A stretch of 64,000 bases of DNA from Sulfurospirillum sp036802865 (GCF_036802865.1 NZ_DAIRVK010000004.1:124001-188000); one strand, 5' to 3'; shown: positions 46,221 through 54,723, counted from the first letter of the stretch. Made by a program: numbers and translations. The notes: a model not told the origin generated them from the letters alone.

Positions 46221-47564
46221 ATGAAATATACTCTCTTATGTACGTTAGTCATTATGGCGACTAGTCTGTTTGCGGCATCCGAATCGATCAAAGCTGCCGA
46301 TGAACAACAACTAAAAGCGTTTTCATCGACAGCTTATCCAAAGCAAGTAACAGAGGTTATCCCCAATAAAGTCTATCATGTGATGGGATATGCACACAGT
46401 AATGCAAGTTTTATTATTGGTGATACATCGGTTATTGTTATTGATACACTGGATTCAACAACACGTGCCGAGCAACTCAAAAAAATCATTGCAACCTATA
46501 CCAATAAGCCAATTAAAACAATTATATATACCCATGGGCATCCTGATCATCGTGGAGGAGCAGGTGCGTTTATGAATACTAAGCCTGAGATTATCGCAGC
46601 AGCTCCCATTAAACCACTATTAGGAAAAACAAATATCTTAAAAGATGTGTTTGATCTACGCAGTATTCGTCAGCATGGATATCAGTTAACCGATGAAGAG
46701 GCTGTTTCTCAAGGTATTGGCATCAGAGAGGGAATTACTCAAAAAAATGGTGATATACAACGTTTTGTTCCTCCAACAACACTTCTTAAAGAACGTCAAA
46801 CAACACGTGTTATTGATGGAATTACGTTTGAATTTAATAGTGCCTCAGGAGAAACTGATGATCATCTATTAATTTGGTTACCAGAATCTAAAGTTCTTTT
46901 GAGTGGTGATAACTATTATGGATGTTGGCCAAATATTGCACCTATTCGTGGTGGTCAATACCGTGATGTCAATGCATGGATTGAGACATTAGAAAAAATG
47001 CTCTCATTCAATGCAACCTATGTTCTCCCAGGTCATACAAAACCACTGATGGGCAATAAAGAGGTCACAGAAGTATTGACAAATTACCATGATGCTCTTG
47101 AATATGTTTTACAAGAAACACTAAAATACATCAATCAAGATATGAGTGTTGATGGTATTGTTGAAAAAGTCAAATTACCTGAGCATTTTGCAAAATTGCC
47201 TTATCTTGGAGAATATTATGGAACAGTTGAATGGACGGTAAGAGGTATCTTTAGTGGTTATGTGGGCTGGTTTGATGGAAACCCAACAAACATACATCCA
47301 CTCCCACCAAAAGATCATGCGCAAAAAACTATAGCCTTGATGGGTGGATCTGAAACTGTCCAAAAAGCAATGATTGATGCCTTAAGCCGCCAAGATTCGC
47401 AATGGGCCATTGAACTTGCTGATCTTTTATTAGCTATTGACACTACCAATCAAACCATAAAAAGGTATAAAGCACAAGGGTTGATTTCCTTAGCTCAAAA
47501 AGAGACCAGCGCCAATAGTCGTCACTATTATTTTGCGTATGCTAAAGAACTTTTATCAGAATAA
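46221..47564 (+). CDS. Secreted alkylsulfatase-like metallo-β-lactamase-fold hydrolase
   Basis: A 447-aa protein with a signal peptide (MKYTLLCTLVIMATSLFAAS) and the metal-binding motif THGHPDHRGGAG (H105, H107, D109, H110), then SGETDDHLLIWLPESKVLLS and VLPGHTKPLMG. These are hallmarks of the type III alkylsulfatase (SdsA1/YjcS) family. The usual C-terminal SCP2-like domain is absent; it ends in a dimerisation-type helical region (SRHYYFAYAKELLSE). It starts 20 bp after the esterase. A decayed second C-terminus lies at 48834-48908. Confidence 0.85.
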   Translation: MKYTLLCTLVIMATSLFAASESIKAADEQQLKAFSSTAYPKQVTEVIPNKVYHVMGYAHSNASFIIGDTSVIVIDTLDSTTRAEQLKKIIATYTNKPIKTIIYTHGHPDHRGGAGAFMNTKPEIIAAAPIKPLLGKTNILKDVFDLRSIRQHGYQLTDEEAVSQGIGIREGITQKNGDIQRFVPPTTLLKERQTTRVIDGITFEFNSASGETDDHLLIWLPESKVLLSGDNYYGCWPNIAPIRGGQYRDVNAWIETLEKMLSFNATYVLPGHTKPLMGNKEVTEVLTNYHDALEYVLQETLKYINQDMSVDGIVEKVKLPEHFAKLPYLGEYYGTVEWTVRGIFSGYVGWFDGNPTNIHPLPPKDHAQKTIALMGGSETVQKAMIDALSRQDSQWAIELADLLLAIDTTNQTIKRYKAQGLISLAQKETSANSRHYYFAYAKELLSE

Positions 47565-47572
47565 AGCAGTCT

Positions 47573-47692
47573 TATGGAGATGATCTTATAGAATTAAATA
47601 AAAATGCTACATGGCATCGTATCTTAGAAGTGGGGCAATGCCCCACCGTGTTTAGCATCACGAGTTTAGTGGATAAGGATCTTAGTCTATGA
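47573..47692 (+). pseudogene. Remnant coding segment coupled to the DUF1848 gene
   Basis: Thirty-nine codons read YGDDLIELNKNATWHRILEV and GQCPTVFSITSLVDKDLSL before TGA at 47690-47692. No start codon or good ribosome site begins the frame. The stop overlaps the next ATG (ATGA), the usual mark of translational coupling, so this is probably what remains of a former upstream gene. The sequence resembles the N-terminal part of flavin-reductase-like proteins only loosely. A GTGGGGC/GCCCCAC hairpin lies within it. Confidence 0.45.
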
Positions 47693-48618
47693 TCATCAAT
47701 ACAGGAACCAAAACAGATATTCCCGCTTTTTTCAGTCAATGGTTTTACCGCAGAATTGAAGAGGGTTTTGTTTATGTACGCAATACCTACAATCCATCCT
47801 TGGTAAAAAAATATCTCTTGCATCCACACAGTGTTGACTGTCTGACTTTTTGTACGAAAAATCCTGCGCCCATGCTCCCAAAGCTTCATCAACTAGAACC
47901 TTTTGGTCAATTTTGGTTTGTGAGTATTACTCCTTATGGCAAAGAGATAGAACCATATGTGCCATCTGTTCATGATGTGATTGCAAGCTTTCAGTCTCTT
48001 TCAAAAAGCCTAGGCTCACACAAGGTGATTTGGCGTTATGATCCTATTTTTATCAATGACGTCTATACGGTTGAACATCATATAAAACGGTTTGATGCCA
48101 TAGCGTCTTCTTTGGCAGGATATACACATACATGTGTTATTAGTTTTATTGATCTTTATGCCAAGCATATCTCCAGTGGTTTAGCTATCTCTATGGTGCA
48201 TAAAAACGAACGTATCCAATTGGCGCAAGCTTTTTTTAAAATTGCTCAAAAATACGATATGTCTCTTAAAACATGTGTGGAAGGAAAAGAACTCACATTA
48301 TATGGGGTTGATTGTTCGGGGTGCATGACACAAAGTGTGATTGAAAAAGCCATTGGGCAGGCCATGAGTATTCCTAAAAAATCTACTTCCAGAAAAGGGT
48401 GTTCATGCGTGCTTGAAAATGATATTGGCATGTATAATTCGTGTTTACACGGATGTGTTTATTGTTATGCCAATACATCACTCAACGCAGTCAGAAATAA
48501 TGTCAAACTTCACAATCCTGCATCACCGCTCTTATTAGGCGAGCTCTTACCTACCGATACGCTGCAAGAGGTTTCCCAAATGAGTTATAAAAGTAGGCAA
48601 GCTCGTCTGTTTGATTGA
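47689..48618 (+). CDS. DUF1848-family protein with CxxxCxxC motif
   Basis: A 309-aa protein of the DUF1848 family. It starts MIINTGTKTDIPAFFSQWFY, then has DCLTFCTKNPAPMLPKL and VIWRYDPIFI. Near the C-terminus is SCLHGCVYCYAN, a radical-SAM-like CxxxCxxC, preceded by KGCSCVLENDIGMYNS. The family is uncharacterised and its Cys motif at the C-terminus is unusual among Fe-S enzymes. AAGGAT precedes the ATG, which overlaps the stop of the remnant frame. Confidence 0.8.
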   Translation: MIINTGTKTDIPAFFSQWFYRRIEEGFVYVRNTYNPSLVKKYLLHPHSVDCLTFCTKNPAPMLPKLHQLEPFGQFWFVSITPYGKEIEPYVPSVHDVIASFQSLSKSLGSHKVIWRYDPIFINDVYTVEHHIKRFDAIASSLAGYTHTCVISFIDLYAKHISSGLAISMVHKNERIQLAQAFFKIAQKYDMSLKTCVEGKELTLYGVDCSGCMTQSVIEKAIGQAMSIPKKSTSRKGCSCVLENDIGMYNSCLHGCVYCYANTSLNAVRNNVKLHNPASPLLLGELLPTDTLQEVSQMSYKSRQARLFD

Positions 48619-48624
48619 AAAAGC

Positions 48625-48820
48625 TTATACGATAAGCGTTGCTTTGGTAATGGATAGGGTCGCTGTATTTTCGAGGACTTTAACAACATGTTGTAAATAA
48701 GGCATGCTAAATGGTGTTCAAGTGCCTCTTCACTCTCCCATGTTTCGATAAGAATAAATGTATGGTTTTGATGTCAGCCTTATTATGAATACAAAGTGTT
48801 GCGATAATTTTTAATGCCAT
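48625..48820 (-). pseudogene. Frameshifted second copy of the ABM-domain monooxygenase
   Basis: On the minus strand this starts MALKIIATL as in the intact 52144-52428 gene, then continues in other frames as ILIETWESEEALEHHL and finally ENTATLSITKATLIV before TAA. Two frameshifts and a ~90-bp internal deletion separate it from the intact gene. The matches in three separate pieces are too close to be chance. It is a dead paralogue. Confidence 0.85.
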
Positions 48821-48833
48821 AGGTCTTATCCTA

Positions 48834-48908
48834 TTAGCGCACAAAGAAATCAGTGTAAATGGGCGTCATTATTACTTTGCTTATGCTAAAGAGTTATTGG
48901 ATGATTAA
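48834..48908 (+). pseudogene. C-terminal remnant of an alkylsulfatase-like gene
   Basis: Twenty-four codons before TAA 48906-48908 read LAHKEISVNGRHYYFAYAKE then LLDD. They match the end of the intact hydrolase at 46221-47564, LAQKETSANSRHYYFAYAKE then LLSE. No upstream portion remains. It shows that a second copy of this gene once lay beside a monooxygenase copy. Confidence 0.85.
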
Positions 48909-48945
48909 GAGTGATGTTTTGTAAAGGAGTAAGATAGAGTCTGTC

Positions 48946-49593
48946 TTATTTCTTTACAAGCCCCTGACGCCACGCATACACAGCAACTTTGGTTCGGTCT
49001 GTTAAATAGAGTTTGCTTAAAATATTGCTGACATGTGATTTTACAGTTTTTTCTGAGATATTAAGACGCGTTGCAATATCCATATTTGACAATCCTTCTG
49101 CAATATAATGCAACACTTCCATTTCGCGACTTGTTAAATCCTCATGGAACTGTTCATCTTCCATATTTATTGAGACAACTTTTTCCAGTGCTTTAGCGAC
49201 ACGCGGACTTATGACACTTTCTCCTCGTGCTGCTTTTCGCACGGCACGAATAAGGTCTTCAGGCGTTGTATCTTTGAGTATATACGAAATAGCTCCTGCT
49301 TGTGTTGTTGGCACCACATATTCATCGCCTTCGTGTGAAGTTACCATGATAATCTGGCTACGAGGGCTCACTTTTTTAATCTGCCGTATTGTTTCAACGG
49401 CTGGTTTATCTGGCATAAATAGGTCAAGCAATACAACATCAGGAGCATAGTGCATCGCAGCACTCACCGCTTCCATACCAGATTCCACAACGGCCATCAC
49501 TTGAATATCCTCAGCGGTGGAAAGAAAGGCCGTTAGCCCTTTGCGCACCATGGCATGGTCATCAGCAAGAATAAGTGTGATTTTTTCAGTCAT
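48946..49593 (-). CDS. NarL/LuxR-family response regulator
   Basis: A 215-aa protein with a receiver domain (DDHAMVRKGL; phosphorylated D57 in VVLLDLFMP) and a LuxR-type HTH (LTSREMEVLHYIAEGLSNMD, then ISEKTVKSHVSNILSKLYL). It overlaps the histidine-kinase gene by 4 nt, so the two form a two-component system. The long inverted repeat in the divergent promoter at 51077-51133 is the obvious candidate binding site. Confidence 0.92.
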   Translation of the reverse strand: MTEKITLILADDHAMVRKGLTAFLSTAEDIQVMAVVESGMEAVSAAMHYAPDVVLLDLFMPDKPAVETIRQIKKVSPRSQIIMVTSHEGDEYVVPTTQAGAISYILKDTTPEDLIRAVRKAARGESVISPRVAKALEKVVSINMEDEQFHEDLTSREMEVLHYIAEGLSNMDIATRLNISEKTVKSHVSNILSKLYLTDRTKVAVYAWRQGLVKK

Positions 49594-51044
49594 GATTCAT
49601 TTCTCCATGAAAGTGTGATTTGAGTTCCCACACCTACGGTACTTTGAATGTCAAGTGTTCCATCTGGAAGTTCTTGTATGCGTTCGTGCATGGAAATAAG
49701 CCCAAGTCCTCCTGTTTTTTGCTTAGTCATAAAGCCTACTCCGTTATCAGTGATTGTAAGAGTAATAGTATCGTCGTGTCTTGCACATGCAATCACGATC
49801 TTAGATGCCTTACCATGGCGCACTGCATTGATGAGTGATTCTTGAACAATGCGTAAAATATGATGCTCTATATATGCATTGCATTGAAGAAGTTCAGCAT
49901 ACTTTAGTTCTATGCTTATGCCGAAACGGCGCTTGAAATCTTCGGCAATCATAACGATACGTTCAGAAAATGAAGTGTTATTGCCTTCTGTGGGGTGCAG
50001 TTGCGTGATAATTTCCATGAGATCATGCTGTGCTTCACGCGTGATAGCTTCCGCCTCTAAAATATGTTCGCCAGCAAATTTCATTGCCACAGGCTTGGTT
50101 TTGATGGTTGCCAATTGTAAACCCAAAGCAAAGAGCTTCTGTTTTACCGTATCATGAAGTTCACGCGCCAGACGATTTCGCTCATCACTTATGGCAAGAT
50201 TTTGTTTCAAATTCAGATACATCTCCAAATCTCGTGCCATGTTATTAAGGTGTTCACTATGCCGCATCAGGACATCATCATTTGGCAGAGAAATTTTCTT
50301 TTTAAAGTTACCTTGCCGCCAACTTTCAGTAATTTCATTCATTTTTTGTAATTGCTTCGTTACATAACGAGATGCAATGAGTCCACATACAATACCTATC
50401 GGCACCGAAAGCAATAAAACCTTACCCCATATGTGAAACAGAAAAACCATGACACTTTTAAACTGTATCCATGGATCAAACTCTGCAATATACACAATGC
50501 GTAAATGTCCAACGAGTTCTTCATTGTCATGCTTTATGAGTAGTTCCTTATCCGCTAATATAAGTCCATCTTTTGCTAGCCATTGAACACTGTTTTTTAC
50601 TGCGTACTGACTTTTTATTTTACTAAGATAAGGTGATATTTTGTTTGAAAAATTATCAAAATCCGACAATACGAGAGAACCATTTTTATCGATAATCTCG
50701 ATATAAACTTCAGGAGAACTAGAGCTCGTAATACGATAAATTGAAGAACCGCTACCCTGCTCCAAGTTTATCAATTTTTCACGGATATTATTGCGCGCTT
50801 TGTTCAACCATTCGACGTTATTTGTATCAAGGATTGCTTGTGTAACAATAAGCTCTTCACTGTCTATTATCTTTTCAATATTTTCAAGCGTAATAGTAGT
50901 ATGAAAATTAGTGTAATTGTTTATGCTGTTTAGCATTATAGCAATTAAGATTATGGCAAAAAAAGAAAGCAACGCGTAGCTTATCGCAAGCTGACACCAC
51001 AAACGATTCATAAAAGTCAGATAATAGTTGAATAAATTTTTCAT
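49590..51044 (-). CDS. Sensor histidine kinase, HisKA_3/NarX-like
   Basis: A 484-aa membrane kinase. It has an N-terminal helix (LAISYALLSFFAIILIAIML), a ~150-residue periplasmic sensor, a second helix (VLLLSVPIGIVCGLIASRYV) with HAMP, a HisKA_3 dimerisation domain with phosphorylatable H297 (ARELHDTVKQKLFALGL), and an HATPase with NGVGFMTKQKTGGLGLISM. It would phosphorylate the adjacent NarL-type regulator. The periplasmic signal is unknown; its divergent partner is a MipA-like envelope protein, suggesting an envelope or solute stimulus. Confidence 0.92.
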   Translation of the reverse strand: MKNLFNYYLTFMNRLWCQLAISYALLSFFAIILIAIMLNSINNYTNFHTTITLENIEKIIDSEELIVTQAILDTNNVEWLNKARNNIREKLINLEQGSGSSIYRITSSSSPEVYIEIIDKNGSLVLSDFDNFSNKISPYLSKIKSQYAVKNSVQWLAKDGLILADKELLIKHDNEELVGHLRIVYIAEFDPWIQFKSVMVFLFHIWGKVLLLSVPIGIVCGLIASRYVTKQLQKMNEITESWRQGNFKKKISLPNDDVLMRHSEHLNNMARDLEMYLNLKQNLAISDERNRLARELHDTVKQKLFALGLQLATIKTKPVAMKFAGEHILEAEAITREAQHDLMEIITQLHPTEGNNTSFSERIVMIAEDFKRRFGISIELKYAELLQCNAYIEHHILRIVQESLINAVRHGKASKIVIACARHDDTITLTITDNGVGFMTKQKTGGLGLISMHERIQELPDGTLDIQSTVGVGTQITLSWRNES

Positions 51045-51076
51045 ATCTTCATTATAAAATAATTTTCAAAAAAATA

Positions 51077-51133
51077 CATCAGTCTAAAGTCTGATGCATC
51101 ATTATTGGTTGTATCTCATACTTTAGACCGATG
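51077..51133. promoter_or_regulatory. Inverted repeat operator between kinase and mipA-like genes
   Basis: CATCAGTCTAAAGTCTGATG (51077-51096) recurs on the other strand as CATCGGTCTAAAGTATGAG (51115-51133), with the shared core GTCTAAAGT. The 18-bp gap and position in the divergent promoter fit a dimeric response-regulator or repressor operator controlling both genes. Confidence 0.75.
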
Positions 51134-51196
51134 TGCAAAATATAATAATCAGCTATATTTCCAAGTATGTAAATCACACTTAAAAGGAGCTATACT

Positions 51197-52021
51197 ATGC
51201 CATACAATTCACGTTCAATCTCATTAAAGAGTCTGGCTATACTTACAATGTTAACCATCAATGCCTTTGGTACAAGCATTCCAAGCCGTCCTGAGCCTAT
51301 ACAGACAAATCAGGCTACTTCTGCACTATTTGCAGAGGAAAACTGGGCTTTTGCACTTGGTGGTGGCGTGATGTATAGAGCAAAATATGAAGGTTCGGAC
51401 AATTACCATGCTGTATTTATCCCTGATATCTCAGCTCGGTATAAAGACGGTTTGATTTTTGCAAATTGGAATGGGATTGGAAGCTATCCTATTTACGGAG
51501 AAAACTATAAAATCGGTGCTTCAATAAGCCCCTCTTTTGGTAGAAAAGAAAAGGATGATAGAGAAAATCTACGAGGTATGGGCGATATTGATACGGGAAT
51601 AGTAGTCAATCTTCTTGGAGAATATGATTATGGTCCTATGAAACTTTCAGGCAAAATCTCAAAGGGAGATAAAGAATATGGCACAACGGCAAAATTAGAA
51701 ATAGGCAAGGTATTCGCACTGACAGAAAAGCTTAAGCTAAAGGTTGCTGCGGGTAATACATGGGCGGATGAAGAGCATATGCAAAGTTATTTTGGCGTTT
51801 CTCCAGTACAATCAATGCGTTCAGGATATACCCCATATGAGGCAAAATCAGGAATTAAATCTGCTGGAGTTTCGATCGCTACATTCTATTCAATAACTAA
51901 AAGTTGGGAAGCAAAAGTTATACTTACAGCAGATAAATTGTTAGATGATGCCGCGGATAGTCCACTCACAAAAAAAGATTTGAACACAGCTACAATGGCT
52001 ACACTCAGTTATAAATTTTAA
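51197..52021 (+). CDS. MipA/OmpV-family outer-membrane protein
   Basis: A 274-aa protein with an N-terminal signal (about residues 1-25, SLAILTMLTINAFGTSIPS) and the MipA/OmpV pattern: FALGGGVMYRAKYEGSDNYH near residue 52, RYKDGLIFANWNGIGSYPI, and a final strand TATMATLSYKF ending in Phe. Family members are small β-barrels of the outer membrane, some with a murein-synthesis scaffold role. It is divergent from the two-component system across a clear operator, so it is likely its main target. AAAGGAG upstream. Confidence 0.88.
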   Translation: MPYNSRSISLKSLAILTMLTINAFGTSIPSRPEPIQTNQATSALFAEENWAFALGGGVMYRAKYEGSDNYHAVFIPDISARYKDGLIFANWNGIGSYPIYGENYKIGASISPSFGRKEKDDRENLRGMGDIDTGIVVNLLGEYDYGPMKLSGKISKGDKEYGTTAKLEIGKVFALTEKLKLKVAAGNTWADEEHMQSYFGVSPVQSMRSGYTPYEAKSGIKSAGVSIATFYSITKSWEAKVILTADKLLDDAADSPLTKKDLNTATMATLSYKF

Positions 52022-52105
52022 CCTGAGAATAACTACGTTTTCCACTATAAAGTAGAGAACTTCTACCAAAGATATTAAGAGTAATGCTTTTTATTTTATA
52101 GTCAC

Positions 52106-52135
52106 GATAGAAGACTTACACGGAAGTCTTCTATC
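52106..52135. terminator. 12-bp hairpin between convergent mipA-like and ABM genes
   Basis: GATAGAAGACTT and AAGTCTTCTATC are perfect complements with a 6-nt loop. It lies between two convergent genes and can serve both; T-rich sequence flanks the left side. Confidence 0.75.
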
Positions 52136-52143
52136 TCATTGTA

Positions 52144-52428
52144 TTAGGCAATTAAATGAGCTTTTGTAATTGAAAGTGTCGCAACACCCTCAAGTGCTTG
52201 AGCAAACTGTTTTAAATGGGGTGTTGCAAAATGAATCGCTAAAGCATCTTCATTTTCCCAAGTTTCAATCATAATCAACACATCTTCTTGTTCACTGTTT
52301 TGTAGGAGAAAATACTCCAAACAGCCTACTTCTTTGCGTGTTGGCACAATTAATTTTAATGCTTCTTGTTTAATCATTTCTATATGATCTTGTTTTATTT
52401 GTATGGTTGCAATGATTTTTAAAGCCAT
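52144..52428 (-). CDS. Antibiotic-biosynthesis-monooxygenase (ABM) domain protein
   Basis: A 94-aa dimeric α+β-barrel protein: MALKIIATIQIKQDHIEMIK, GCLEYFLLQN, VLIMIETWENEDALAIHF and HLKQFAQALEG are typical ABM/YgiN motifs. YgiN-like proteins act as quinol monooxygenases or detoxify quinones. Two quinone-reductase-like flavoproteins lie just upstream in the same direction, supporting a quinone or electrophile response. A decayed paralogue is at 48625-48820. Confidence 0.88.
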   Translation of the reverse strand: MALKIIATIQIKQDHIEMIKQEALKLIVPTRKEVGCLEYFLLQNSEQEDVLIMIETWENEDALAIHFATPHLKQFAQALEGVATLSITKAHLIA

Positions 52429-52449
52429 TGGTCCTCCTTTGTGATATTT

Positions 52450-53331
52450 TTATAAACTTTTGACACTTTGGCGAAATCGCCTCAGTTGACTTTCTTCTAC
52501 AGTATTGATAACATTTTGAAGAACTTGAATCATTTTTTCTTTATCATTTGGAATACTCCCTGATAATGGAACAGCAATAGAAGAATGTACCGCTTGAAAT
52601 ATTGTCGGAATAGTCAAGGTGTTGATAAATTCTTTCATCTCTTCAAGTTTTTCAATCTCTGTTGCCTCTTCGTAATCCCCAGTTTTAGCTTGCTCAAAGA
52701 GTAAAGAGCCTGGCATAAGCGTCAAGGAGGAAGCATAGACCAATGTTGGCTTTAGCTGATTAAGAATTTTGGCTGAATCATGAGCATGTTTAAAACCATA
52801 TCCATGACCACCCAATCCATTGAGAAAATTGGCAACATAGAGAAATCCTGCTTCATCCATTTTTAAACACTGTTCAAGAACCAGTGATGAAGAGTATCCT
52901 TTACCCATACGCTCCAAAATCACATCATCCCCAGACTCAATCCCAAAATAGGGATTGCTGTATCCAATATCACGCAGATCTTTCAACTGTGATACGGTTT
53001 TATTGGCCATATTATTAATGCGCGCATACCCACCAATGGACTCAACTGAGGGAAGATACGACTTGATCTGTTCGGCAATTTTCATCAATTTGTCGTAACT
53101 GAGCACAAATGGATCAGCACCTTGCAAAAAGATTCGTTTAGGAGCAATACGATAACTTCTCAGTTCGTTTAAGTCACTAAGAATTTCCTCCATTGAGGAT
53201 GTTTTAAAATGACTCTCCTGATAAAAGGTACAAAATGCACACTGATTGTGTGTGCTACAGCCTGAAGTTACTTGTAAAAAAGCAGAATCTGCCTCATAAG
53301 GTGGTCGATTGATACCACTAGAAAAATGCAT
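52450..53331 (-). CDS. Radical SAM protein of HemN/Elp3-like type
   Basis: A 293-aa protein with the radical-SAM cysteines in SGCSTHNQCAFCTFYQESHF (Cx5CxxC spacing rather than the usual Cx3CxxC). The barrel continues with RIFLQGADPFVLSYDKLM, IGYSNPYFGIESGDDVILER and PGSLLFEQAK. The Elp3/MiaB-like superfamily is clear; the substrate is not. I start at ATG 53331 with AAGGAG upstream; a longer frame to 53379 is possible. It is between the ABM protein and two flavodoxin-like reductases, all on one strand. Confidence 0.82.
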   Translation of the reverse strand: MHFSSGINRPPYEADSAFLQVTSGCSTHNQCAFCTFYQESHFKTSSMEEILSDLNELRSYRIAPKRIFLQGADPFVLSYDKLMKIAEQIKSYLPSVESIGGYARINNMANKTVSQLKDLRDIGYSNPYFGIESGDDVILERMGKGYSSSLVLEQCLKMDEAGFLYVANFLNGLGGHGYGFKHAHDSAKILNQLKPTLVYASSLTLMPGSLLFEQAKTGDYEEATEIEKLEEMKEFINTLTIPTIFQAVHSSIAVPLSGSIPNDKEKMIQVLQNVINTVEESQLRRFRQSVKSL

Positions 53332-53397
53332 AGAGATGTACTCCTTATTTGAATGCGAAGAGGGATGTCCTATCATCATGATAAGACATCACAGTTA

Positions 53398-53991
53398 TTA
53401 ATTTAAAAATGTGTTTTGAAGATGTTTGAGGAAGCGTTGTTTCTCTGATTCAAGGTCTAAATCACCTTTAAAGATATCGTGAACAGAAAAGGTTGGTAAA
53501 GGTTGTGCACCACAAAACTGAAATGTCTTATGTACAGCGACATGTGTTTCATCCAGTGTCATACCTTCAAAAAATCCCTCTTTATCATTAAATTCAGATG
53601 CTGGACAATTGTAGGTTAAAGAGAGCATATACTCTTTAGCTTGCATCAAACCTCCACTACCATAATGTTTAGTTGCATCACTACGCGTACGACCATCATT
53701 TATATAGGTTACACTGCCTTGTCCCATTGAGAAAATCTCATCCATATATTTTTTTGCAAGCCATGGAACGCTCATCCAGTACACCGGATATTGAAACAAA
53801 ATAATGTCTGCCCATGCAAATTTATCTACTTCGTCTTGAATAGAGTAATCACTCTCTACCACGCTGTGTTGAACACTAAATCCATTCGATTGGAAAAACT
53901 CTGTAGCCTGTTCGATATAAAATCGTGTTAAGTTGCCCTCAGCAATAGCTGGATAGCGTTGATGACCATTGATAATTAAAACATTTTTCAT
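53398..53991 (-). CDS. NAD(P)H-dependent quinone reductase, MdaB-like
   Basis: A 197-aa flavodoxin-like protein with an FMN-binding loop (VLIINGHQRYPAIAEGN) and the MdaB signature LFQYPVYWMSVPWLAKKYMD, then GLMQAKEYMLSLTYNCPASE. MdaB enzymes reduce quinones by two electrons, limiting redox cycling. It lies between the radical SAM gene and a second FMN reductase on the same strand, with an operator at 54724-54767 upstream of the set. Confidence 0.88.
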   Translation of the reverse strand: MKNVLIINGHQRYPAIAEGNLTRFYIEQATEFFQSNGFSVQHSVVESDYSIQDEVDKFAWADIILFQYPVYWMSVPWLAKKYMDEIFSMGQGSVTYINDGRTRSDATKHYGSGGLMQAKEYMLSLTYNCPASEFNDKEGFFEGMTLDETHVAVHKTFQFCGAQPLPTFSVHDIFKGDLDLESEKQRFLKHLQNTFLN

Positions 53992-54015
53992 ATTAATCCT
54001 TTAAAAGTAATTTTT

Positions 54016-54681
54016 TTAATGAGCGCGTACGCTGGGATTAGCGTCTTTATTGTGATTGATAAAATTCGTGAAAATTCGTGATTCGTTTTGAGGAATATTG
54101 ACGCCATTATTTTTGCCTATTTCAATACACTTAAGAAGCCATGCCATATTTTTCCCTAATAAGCTGAGTGTTTGTTGTCCTTCTAAATCATATTCTAAAT
54201 CTTCAGGGTGTTTTGCATAAATATTATTCCAATATTGACTAGAAACAATAGGCATATTATTGATTGTGAAATACTTATTTAGAACATCAAAACTGGAGGT
54301 TGTACCAGAACGTCGAGCAACAACGACTGCACTACCTGGCTTATAAGCAAATGCGTGGCGACCTGCAAAAAAAAGCCTATCAAGTAACGATAATATTCTT
54401 CCTGTTGGATGGGCATAATAAACAGGTGAGCCAAAAATAAACCCATCGCTCTTTTCTGCCTTATAAATAATGTCATTAATCATGTCATCTTTAAAAACGC
54501 ACAGACCAGGCGTTTGAGTATAACATCCCATGCAGCCACTACAATCTCGAATTGGTGTATTACCTACTTGAATAACCTCACTCTCAATTCCTTCAGTTTT
54601 CAACGATTTTTCAACCATACTAAGGGCATTAAAAGTACTGCCTTTTTTATTGGAACTTCCATTGACTAAAAGAACTTTCAT
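54016..54681 (-). CDS. NADPH-dependent FMN reductase / iron-sulfur flavoprotein-like
   Basis: A 221-aa flavodoxin-fold protein: FMN loop VNGSSNKKGSTFNALSM, a cysteine cluster RDCSGCMGCYTQTPGLCVF of the iron-sulfur-flavoprotein type, and FGSPVYYAHPTGRILSLLD. The group reduces FMN, quinones or electrophiles. It is the first gene downstream of the large palindrome and is divergent from the HxlR gene, a standard arrangement for HxlR-controlled reductases. Confidence 0.88.
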   Translation of the reverse strand: MKVLLVNGSSNKKGSTFNALSMVEKSLKTEGIESEVIQVGNTPIRDCSGCMGCYTQTPGLCVFKDDMINDIIYKAEKSDGFIFGSPVYYAHPTGRILSLLDRLFFAGRHAFAYKPGSAVVVARRSGTTSSFDVLNKYFTINNMPIVSSQYWNNIYAKHPEDLEYDLEGQQTLSLLGKNMAWLLKCIEIGKNNGVNIPQNESRIFTNFINHNKDANPSVRAH

Positions 54682-54723
54682 AATTTCCCTCGATATTTTT
54701 CGAAAATTATAATCGCAACACTC

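Noticed and set aside
47602..47612. An ATGCTACA match as an internal transposon end
   Set aside because: It lacks the A-rich flanking pattern and TGTC terminus, has no partner repeat and no duplication, and lies in a coding remnant. A chance match is likely.
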